DNA of 25,651 nt from a virus, in IMG/VR virus record IMGVR_UViG_3300030202_003502, positions 1 through 25,651 of that record. The stretch is one strand, 5' to 3'. Of the stretch, positions 21,204 through 25,651 are shown piece after piece. The position numbers were made by a program, and so were the translations under genes. The notes below the pieces were generated by a model that saw nothing but the letters and a program-made list of their open reading frames with translations, made no database searches and had not been told where the DNA came from. Each line of letters opens with the position of its first letter. Positions within the stretch are counted from its first letter, which is position 1.

Positions 21204-22202
21204 TTATTTAGGTAGAAGAGATTTCTTATACTCTTTTGGATAATCGGTTTTAATGTGACTATTATAGGACTCTTTTATTTTATCAATAAATTCCCTATCT
21301 TCCTTTGCTATTTTCTTATCGTAAAAATCTTCATGAATGGCTTCATATACTGATACGAGAGAATTGGATCCTAAACCACTACTTGCATTTGCTTCTATTA
21401 ACGATAAGCCTTCATTCTTTGTTGAAAAGAAATCTAAAGAGTATACATCCAATTTAACTTTGTCGTTAAAAGTTTTTGCCATTTCCATAAGCTCTTTAGT
21501 AAAAGGTAACTTATCTTTTTGTTCAATATAAACAAATGAAAGTTTTTCATCTCTACCTTTTGTCTCTATACTCTTATCATCTTTAATGATAGGTACTCTT
21601 TCATAAACAACAGCAAGTTTATCTTTAACAAATAAACCTCGATACTCTCTATCAAAATTTACAAATTCACTAAAGAGATCAAATTTACCTTTTGACTTTT
21701 TAAGATCATCAATAGTTTCAAACTTTTCAATACCTATACCGCTCATACCTTCTGCTGGTTTTGCTATTATAGGAAATTTAAGTTTTTCTGCTTCTTTAAT
21801 ATTAAATACTGTCTTTGGAGTTAAATCTGTACCATCTAAAGCTTTATGAAATTTTACCTTATCTCCAGATTTTTGTTGTTCGTCGGGTTTATTGTAAACA
21901 ACATTGTTGTGTTCTTTAATGTATTCATTAATAAACTTTGATGATTCTCCGCTTTTAGCTCCATAATAAAGAATAGGTCTATCAGGTTTTAAAGTTTCCT
22001 TTAATTTATCAAAGTCGGTATATTTACCATCCTTCTTTAGAATGTGCTCTTCATAAAATCTTTCGTTAGCATCTTCTGTAAGTTTTACAAGAGCTTTATT
22101 ATCAGTGTAAGATTTAACTGGAGTTAGTCTAAGAAATTGTACTTTTTTATTTAAGGATTCAAAACCTTCATTAATAAATTGACCAAAATTCTTTAATTGC
22201 AT
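21204..22202 (-). CDS. ATP-grasp enzyme with capsid-targeting-like N-terminus
   Basis: This 332-residue protein has an ATP-grasp core: FPIIAKPAEGMSGIGI (about 143-158, K148 binds phosphate), the following DLFSEFVNFDREYRG, D257 in LDVYSLDFF, and IEANAS with E270/N272 as Mg ligands. It resembles RimK or glutathione-synthetase-type ligases, which join an acid to an amine using ATP. The substrate is unknown. The start MQLKNFGQFINEGFES matches the zinc-knuckle protein at 18505 (F..F-I/L-x-E-G) and recalls T4 capsid-targeting sequences, with a possible prohead-protease cut after E12. If so, the enzyme is packaged and injected. Its ATG overlaps the preceding gene by 10 nt. Confidence 0.88.
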   Translation of the reverse strand: MQLKNFGQFINEGFESLNKKVQFLRLTPVKSYTDNKALVKLTEDANERFYEEHILKKDGKYTDFDKLKETLKPDRPILYYGAKSGESSKFINEYIKEHNNVVYNKPDEQQKSGDKVKFHKALDGTDLTPKTVFNIKEAEKLKFPIIAKPAEGMSGIGIEKFETIDDLKKSKGKFDLFSEFVNFDREYRGLFVKDKLAVVYERVPIIKDDKSIETKGRDEKLSFVYIEQKDKLPFTKELMEMAKTFNDKVKLDVYSLDFFSTKNEGLSLIEANASSGLGSNSLVSVYEAIHEDFYDKKIAKEDREFIDKIKESYNSHIKTDYPKEYKKSLLPK

Positions 22203-23128
22203 ACAATAGTGTTATTTTCCTTATTATATATTAGGTCATCAAAAGTACCGTTTACAGCTTCAATGATCCAGTCAATTAATCTATCGTTATGAAAATCATG
22301 CCTAAGCTTTTTTGTTCCGTTATCAATTTCTTTACATAAATAATTTATAGCTGGGTGAGTCTTGCTAGATTTATCAATTAGGTTTTCATTAACAATTGGG
22401 AAACCGTTTTCAAAAAACTTTTCAGTTAGCATTTCTTTTACCAAATCAAAATGTCTTTCATATAAATGTATTGAATGTACAATATGAGTATATGATCCTA
22501 GCTCTAAATCAGGATAATGTTTTTCTTTTAATAAGTTTAACATCTGTTGTTGTAATAAACAGAAGAATGCAATGTCAGTAGGTGTACCTAAGATAAGATC
22601 ATTCGATCTCATATCCACCGTAAAGTTTAATTTATTATCTCTTATTTGAAACAGCCCAGTTAAAGTACAAACAAAATCTTTATTTGTAGCAATCTGATGC
22701 TTAGGCATATTAAAATGCATTAGAGCTTGCCTTGTATCTTTATCATTGATTAAAGAATTAAAAGCCCATTCCCATTGTGTATAACCATGTTCATTCTTTT
22801 CAGTGAACAATAAATTACCGTATGCTGAATTTACAGTACCATCTCCGTTTTCAATATTTCTCCAAAACTTTGCAAACTTTTCAATAAAATCAACATCATT
22901 TCTACCAGAGAAATACCATAAGAGCTCAGCGCCAATGTATTTAAGTTGACTACTCCTTCTCTTATTTATATAAAGTGGATATGTAGGATCATTAATTACT
23001 AATGCTGCATTTGTTACTTCTTTGATTTTCATACCTCTTGGTGATGATTCAAATTCTGGGTTTTTATATACATCCTTAAGTACTCTTTCATAAACCTCAG
23101 CGAAAGTTTCTCCGTTATATGTTCTCAT
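22193..23128 (-). CDS. dCMP hydroxymethylase / thymidylate synthase family, probably dCMP hydroxymethylase
   Basis: This 311-residue protein belongs to the thymidylate synthase superfamily. The catalytic Cys is C154 in DFVCT, followed by IRDNK and MRSND (173-177). The nucleotide-base contact is D185 in PTDIA, where thymidylate synthases have Asn (N177 in E. coli), and HLYERHF matches the late His/Tyr pair. T4 gp42, the dCMP hydroxymethylase, has the same DFMCT, IRDKK, MRSND, an Asp at the base-binding position and HVYSRHF (compared from memory). The most likely product is 5-hydroxymethyl-dCMP. dUMP/dCMP choice and hydroxymethyl versus methyl transfer need testing. It overlaps the small gene before it by 14 nt and lies beside two nucleotide kinases. 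Confidence 0.85.
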   Translation of the reverse strand: MRTYNGETFAEVYERVLKDVYKNPEFESSPRGMKIKEVTNAALVINDPTYPLYINKRRSSQLKYIGAELLWYFSGRNDVDFIEKFAKFWRNIENGDGTVNSAYGNLLFTEKNEHGYTQWEWAFNSLINDKDTRQALMHFNMPKHQIATNKDFVCTLTGLFQIRDNKLNFTVDMRSNDLILGTPTDIAFFCLLQQQMLNLLKEKHYPDLELGSYTHIVHSIHLYERHFDLVKEMLTEKFFENGFPIVNENLIDKSSKTHPAINYLCKEIDNGTKKLRHDFHNDRLIDWIIEAVNGTFDDLIYNKENNTIVCN

Positions 23129-23303
23129 TATTTTTATATTTTTTTAAGGTTCTTTGTCTAGCTTCTTCCCACCTATCTCTAACTTCTTTATGTTTCCATT
23201 TCGGCTCATCACCTACTCTTTTTAACTCTTCATCGAACTTTGACTTAACATTAAGCTTATTCATCTCTTCATAAATTTCATAGTATAGATCTTCGTATGC
23301 CAT
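23115..23303 (-). CDS. Small charged helical protein, 62 residues
   Basis: This 62-residue protein is Lys/Glu/Arg-rich and helical (EDLYYEIYEEMNKL, RDRWEEARQRTLKKYKNN). It has no motif I recognise. It lies 1 nt after the dNMP kinase and overlaps the dCMP hydroxymethylase-like gene by 14 nt, so it is likely to be translated with them. It could be a small regulatory or binding protein. Confidence 0.65.
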   Translation of the reverse strand: MAYEDLYYEIYEEMNKLNVKSKFDEELKRVGDEPKWKHKEVRDRWEEARQRTLKKYKNNENI

Positions 23304-23304
23304 T

Positions 23305-23895
23305 TTATTTAAATAATTTTAATTGATCTTCTGGGAGTATCGGTTGATTAGCTTCCATAATAAATTGCTTAATTACATTAGATACTTCTTCGATACCCAT
23401 CTTACCGATATCTAATAACAATTTATTTTTAATTGTACTTTTTCTATGAGCACGAACAAAACCATCAATCTCACCTTTTACTTCTTCTTCATTTTTGTAA
23501 AAAGATTTGCCATCATCTCTTTTCATTATTAATGAAGGATCGGTTACAAGTGTTATGAGATATAAATCTTGTCTTAAAAATTCGGTATACTTTTTTTCAA
23601 TATCAAAAATGTAATCACCGAGATATCCACGGTATAGTGGACTATATACAGACTCACCTAGATGAGACCGGTTAAAGATATAATTAATACCATTAGGTGC
23701 AGACTTCATAATGTTAAACATTTCATCATACATCTTAATTGAATACTCTTTATGTTTTTTCTTATCTTCTTTAAAGGGGAGATTAAAATAATGAAACATA
23801 TGAAAACATTCGTTAGAAAAGTTTTTAATGATTTGTTTTATTTGTGTATCTTTACCTGTATTATCAGGACCTTCTATAATTATGAACTTATTCAT
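23305..23895 (-). CDS. Thymidylate-kinase-like deoxynucleotide kinase
   Basis: This 196-residue protein opens MNKFIIIEGPDNTGKDTQIK, a P-loop (residues 9-17) of the thymidylate-kinase type. It has NRSHLGESVYSPLYRG at about residue 72, near the usual DR-x-x-x-S position, and LITLVTDPSLIMKRDDGKS further on. The lid region is short. The reaction is probably phosphorylation of dTMP or another dNMP; next to a dCMP hydroxymethylase-like gene it may phosphorylate hydroxymethyl-dCMP, as gp1 does in T4, though gp1 is not of this family. A promoter-like motif sits directly before the ATG. Confidence 0.87.
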   Translation of the reverse strand: MNKFIIIEGPDNTGKDTQIKQIIKNFSNECFHMFHYFNLPFKEDKKKHKEYSIKMYDEMFNIMKSAPNGINYIFNRSHLGESVYSPLYRGYLGDYIFDIEKKYTEFLRQDLYLITLVTDPSLIMKRDDGKSFYKNEEEVKGEIDGFVRAHRKSTIKNKLLLDIGKMGIEEVSNVIKQFIMEANQPILPEDQLKLFK

Positions 23896-23896
23896 G

Positions 23897-23912
23897 TTTT
23901 ATTATTATACTT
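23897..23912 (-). promoter_or_regulatory. Promoter-like motif, AAGTATAATAATAAAA
   Basis: On the minus strand this core reads AAGTATAATAATAAAA and ends right before the ATG at 23895. It matches the class found before 9917 and 14526. Such a short leader would be unusual for a promoter, so it might instead extend the motif's AT-rich translation-start context. Confidence 0.4.
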
Positions 23913-23920
23913 ATTTTTTG

Positions 23921-24400
23921 TTAAAAGTTTGGATTGTCAATTTTAATATCATAATCTTTAAAATCTTTAAAATCTTGACTATCGCTATACATTCTTCGTT
24001 CTATTGTATCATTCTTATCTCCTCTTTGAGATAGCCTAGCTGCTCTTGTTGTAGTAGGAATATCTAAATACATTATGGTACAACTTTTTCTATCAACGGA
24101 TTGAATATGTGATACACCTTTAGGCGTCATAATAAACAAATTACATTGTTCAAGAAATTGTTTTTTAGTAGTACCATAAAACCAACCATTGAATTCTACA
24201 TACTCATACCAAATTCCATTTTCAATACCTTCAGTAAATTCAGATTCTTCCATGAAATAATAATCTTCTCCGTCAACTTCTCCGTCTCTACGCGGCCTTG
24301 TTGTATAGGAAACTCCATACTTAAAACCTCTACCTTGTAGGATCTTTCTCATATGATCTTTTCCAGCGGCAGCCTTACCTACCAAGATTATTTTATTCAT
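23921..24400 (-). CDS. Guanylate-kinase-like protein
   Basis: This 159-residue protein has a P-loop GKAAAGKD (8-15) and the GMP-binding SYTTRPRRDGEVDGEDYYF region split into two motifs (about 31-49), with EYVEFNGWFYGTTKKQF in the usual place for the GMP-binding domain. LSQRGDKNDTIERRM late in the protein fits the lid. It is shorter than bacterial Gmk (about 200 residues), and P-loop Asp15 replaces Ser/Thr in the last position, which is unusual but seen in phage and kinase variants. It should make GDP or dGDP for phage DNA synthesis. It overlaps the preceding small gene by 8 nt. Confidence 0.88.
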   Translation of the reverse strand: MNKIILVGKAAAGKDHMRKILQGRGFKYGVSYTTRPRRDGEVDGEDYYFMEESEFTEGIENGIWYEYVEFNGWFYGTTKKQFLEQCNLFIMTPKGVSHIQSVDRKSCTIMYLDIPTTTRAARLSQRGDKNDTIERRMYSDSQDFKDFKDYDIKIDNPNF

Positions 24401-24611
24401 CTTCTGCTACTTCAAAGGTATCAACTAATGTTTCTAAACAATCATTAGCTTCGGCTAATAATTTTGTTTGCTCTACCATCTCATCAATCATTTGTGGATG
24501 CTCTCCAATACCTACCGAGTTTGTAAAGTAAACTGAAAGAGTTGCTATTGCTTTTTGTCTTTGTGCTTCAAACTGAGCCTTAAGTGCGTCGTACATTAAA
24601 TTCTGTCTCAT
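24393..24611 (-). CDS. Small helical protein, 72 residues
   Basis: This 72-residue protein is mainly helical (MYDALKAQFEAQRQKAIATL, QMIDEMVEQTKLLAEANDCL) and acidic at its end. A short protein of this kind beside nucleotide-metabolism genes is common in T4-like phages, but I recognise no family. It starts 1 nt after the KTSC gene and overlaps the guanylate kinase by 8 nt. Confidence 0.7.
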   Translation of the reverse strand: MRQNLMYDALKAQFEAQRQKAIATLSVYFTNSVGIGEHPQMIDEMVEQTKLLAEANDCLETLVDTFEVAEDE

Positions 24612-24612
24612 A

Positions 24613-24840
24613 TTATTCTGTAATTAATTGTGTGTATTCGTAATTGTTTCTAATATTTTCAATAAAGTATTTACCGGTTGATTCTGCCATACAAAAATCT
24701 TCGTAAACTTTTGTTTCTACATTTTCATATTCGTAAATTTGACCGCCGTTAAATTTAACCTTTAAAGTATTCTTAGTAAAATCATAGAAACATTTTTCTA
24801 TCATCGAAGAATCAAAATTGCTCTCGTGTGTTGTAATCAT
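24613..24840 (-). CDS. KTSC-domain protein
   Basis: This 75-residue protein fits the KTSC domain (PF13619) almost end to end. It has SNFDSSMIEKCFYDFTKNTL, KVKFNGGQIYEYENV and AESTGKYFIENIRNNYEY, the 'S..i..i.Yd....L.v.F..G..Y.Y..V......... A.S.G.yf...Ir' pattern. KTSC proteins are widespread in phages and bacteria; their role is not established, though some occur near lysyl-tRNA synthetase or DNA enzymes. A TATAA-type motif precedes it, so it may be the first gene of the unit containing the kinases. Confidence 0.9.
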   Translation of the reverse strand: MITTHESNFDSSMIEKCFYDFTKNTLKVKFNGGQIYEYENVETKVYEDFCMAESTGKYFIENIRNNYEYTQLITE

Positions 24841-24849
24841 AATTTTTGG

Positions 24850-24864
24850 TTTATTTTTATACTT
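24850..24864 (-). promoter_or_regulatory. Promoter-like motif, AAGTATAAAAATAAA
   Basis: The minus-strand motif AAGTATAAAAATAAA ends 9 bp before the KTSC ATG at 24840. It is of the same class as those before 9917, 10308 and 14526 and would begin the nucleotide-metabolism unit. Confidence 0.5.
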
Positions 24865-24882
24865 ATGTTTTTGTGTTTTGTT

Positions 24883-25227
24883 TTAATCTTCTCTACCATA
24901 TTTATCATCTAATCTTATGATATCATCTTCACCAAAATAAGTCCCGGTTTGAACTTCAATGAATTCTATAGTTTCATCAGTTTCGTTCCAAGCTCTATGT
25001 TTGGTACCTAATGGAATTTTTATAGTTTGACCTGCTTCTCTAAAACAAGTATCACCATCTAAAATAATAGTAAGATTACCTTTAATGATTGTCCATGCTT
25101 CTCTTCTCTTAGTGTGGTATTGATAAGATAACATACCTCCAGGTTTAACCATTATTTTTTTAACTTTACATTCGTTATTTTCAAACAGGATATCATACCT
25201 ACCCCAAGGTCTTTCATTTTCTTCCAA
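24883..25227 (-). CDS. Mannose-6-phosphate-isomerase-type cupin
   Basis: This 114-residue protein is a single MannoseP_isomer cupin (PF01050-like), as in the C-terminal half of ManC. Hallmarks are RPWGRYDIL, CKVKKIMVKPGGMLSYQYH, the following KRREAWTIIKGN, and IEVQTGTYFGEDDIIRLDD with YGRED at the end. The H38/E44-region metal residues are present. No GDP-mannose pyrophosphorylase half is attached, so isomerase activity or another sugar role is possible. The start is TTG at 25227: no ATG lies in frame before residue 26, and TTG keeps the family N-terminus. TTG lies 1 nt after the topoisomerase stop. It may serve the glycosyltransferase block downstream. Confidence 0.88.
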   Translation of the reverse strand: MEENERPWGRYDILFENNECKVKKIMVKPGGMLSYQYHTKRREAWTIIKGNLTIILDGDTCFREAGQTIKIPLGTKHRAWNETDETIEFIEVQTGTYFGEDDIIRLDDKYGRED

Positions 25228-25228
25228 T

Positions 25229-25651
25229 TTAAATTGCCTTTTTAAGTGTTAGTAAATCGGTAACATACATATCTTTATGGTCCGTTGCCTTTAGTGTTTT
25301 GAGTGCTATCTTGCACCCTTTCATTTCTTCTAATAATTTTTGATACCTTTCTTTTGTTAAAGATTGAATTGCCATTGTTAAAAGATAATCATAAGATCCA
25401 TTTACCGTATCATAATCATTGGTTTCTAGATATTTAATAATCTTTTCTTTAGGTACATTATTTATTATCAGTCTTAATTCGATAATGTCTTTGATAAACC
25501 TAGCCTTGTTACTTATTAAGGCTAGATGCTTTTCTGTTTTATCAATTAAGTATTTTTTTCTTGTTTCATACCATCCTAATCTTACACATACAAAATGTTT
25601 AACTATATCCTCGACTTTATCAAATATTTTAAGTTTTCCATTTTCATCAAT
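25229..25651 (-). CDS. DNA topoisomerase II medium subunit, C-terminal part (gp52-like)
   Basis: This frame is open from the window edge to TAA at 25229, giving 140 visible residues of a larger protein. The end matches the C-terminal region of type IIA topoisomerase A-type subunits: DIVKHFVCVRLGWYETRKKYLI, then LALISNKARFIKDI, and near the end YDYLLTMAIQSLTKERYQKLLEE. 'Y.YLL.M.i.sLTkE....L' is the hallmark before the C-gate in GyrA/ParC and T4 gp52 (from memory). The full subunit would nick DNA through a Tyr upstream of this window. Partners (gp39/gp60-like) are not in view. Confidence 0.88.
   Translation of the reverse strand: MDENGKLKIFDKVEDIVKHFVCVRLGWYETRKKYLIDKTEKHLALISNKARFIKDIIELRLIINNVPKEKIIKYLETNDYDTVNGSYDYLLTMAIQSLTKERYQKLLEEMKGCKIALKTLKATDHKDMYVTDLLTLKKAI

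Noticed and set aside
22193-23128. Ordinary thymidylate synthase
   Set aside because: The PPCH active-site context and the base-contacting Asn are absent; DFVCT and PTD match the hydroxymethylase form. I keep the family name because I could not run a phylogeny.
3002-24340. Open frames on the plus strand (for example at 3002, 3761, 8038, 14545, 15911, 17360, 21337 and 24146)
   Set aside because: Almost all lie opposite strongly supported minus-strand genes, have no recognisable domain, odd composition and no promoter or gene-order support. No plus-strand gene is needed.
1-25651. CRISPR arrays, tRNA genes, insertion sequences, integrase or attachment sites
   Set aside because: I saw no regularly spaced repeats, no tRNA-like cloverleaf, no transposase or integrase and no flanking direct repeats.

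Overview
This is an AT-rich segment of a large tailed-phage genome. Every gene I can support lies on the minus strand, so transcription runs from high to low coordinates, and 'upstream' means higher coordinates throughout. The phage signs are strong: a gp52-like topoisomerase tail, a T4 gp42-like dCMP hydroxymethylase/thymidylate synthase, nucleotide kinases, a PhoH ATPase, an MGME1/RecB-type exonuclease, a phage-type sigma factor, an amidase endolysin and many tightly packed small genes, often with 1-14 nt overlaps. The host is probably a member of the Bacteroidota. The best evidence is a secreted protein (1683-3233) built like a flavobacterial type IX secretion cargo. The gene set resembles distant T4-like or jumbo phages of aquatic Flavobacteriia, but I could not run any search to place it.

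Layout in transcription order. 25651-22193 is DNA and nucleotide metabolism: topoisomerase C-terminus (cut by the window edge), a mannose-phosphate-isomerase-type cupin, a KTSC protein, guanylate kinase, a thymidylate-kinase-like dNMP kinase and the dCMP hydroxymethylase-like enzyme. 22202-18224 holds an ATP-grasp enzyme, a degenerate metallophosphoesterase, a sigma factor, a membrane protein, a zinc-binding protein, the PD-(D/E)XK exonuclease and a small zinc-knuckle protein. 18234-15191 holds membrane/coiled-coil proteins, a Cys-rich putative virion protein, a membrane protein next to the amidase (possible lysis group), and PhoH. 15190-14211 holds two separately controlled genes, hsp20 and an acidic 81-residue protein, each with its own promoter-like motif, the second closed by a terminator hairpin.

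14210-9952 is a block of sugar-transfer genes: four glycosyltransferases plus a RgpF-like protein minus overlap (five genes, one pair overlapping by 92 nt) and a cupin. 9917-5642 holds small proteins, a ClpC-like double AAA+ ATPase that keeps an IGF ClpP-docking loop, and a likely virion surface protein. 5648-3376 has a Cys-leading small protein, a PAS-domain protein, an XhlA-like coiled-coil/membrane protein, two small proteins sharing a UVR-like motif and a possible nuclease. 3233-863 is an envelope group (secreted protein, two-helix membrane protein, lipoprotein), followed by a Nudix hydrolase and a gene cut by the left edge.

The main points for follow-up are: two proteins with N-termini like T4 capsid-targeting sequences, one of them an ATP-grasp enzyme; a probable modified-cytosine pathway; a type IX cargo-like protein in a phage; a metallophosphoesterase that has lost several metal ligands; a repeated 39-bp promoter-like element; and a recurrent GTATAA-A/T-AATAAA motif that may be the target of the encoded sigma factor.
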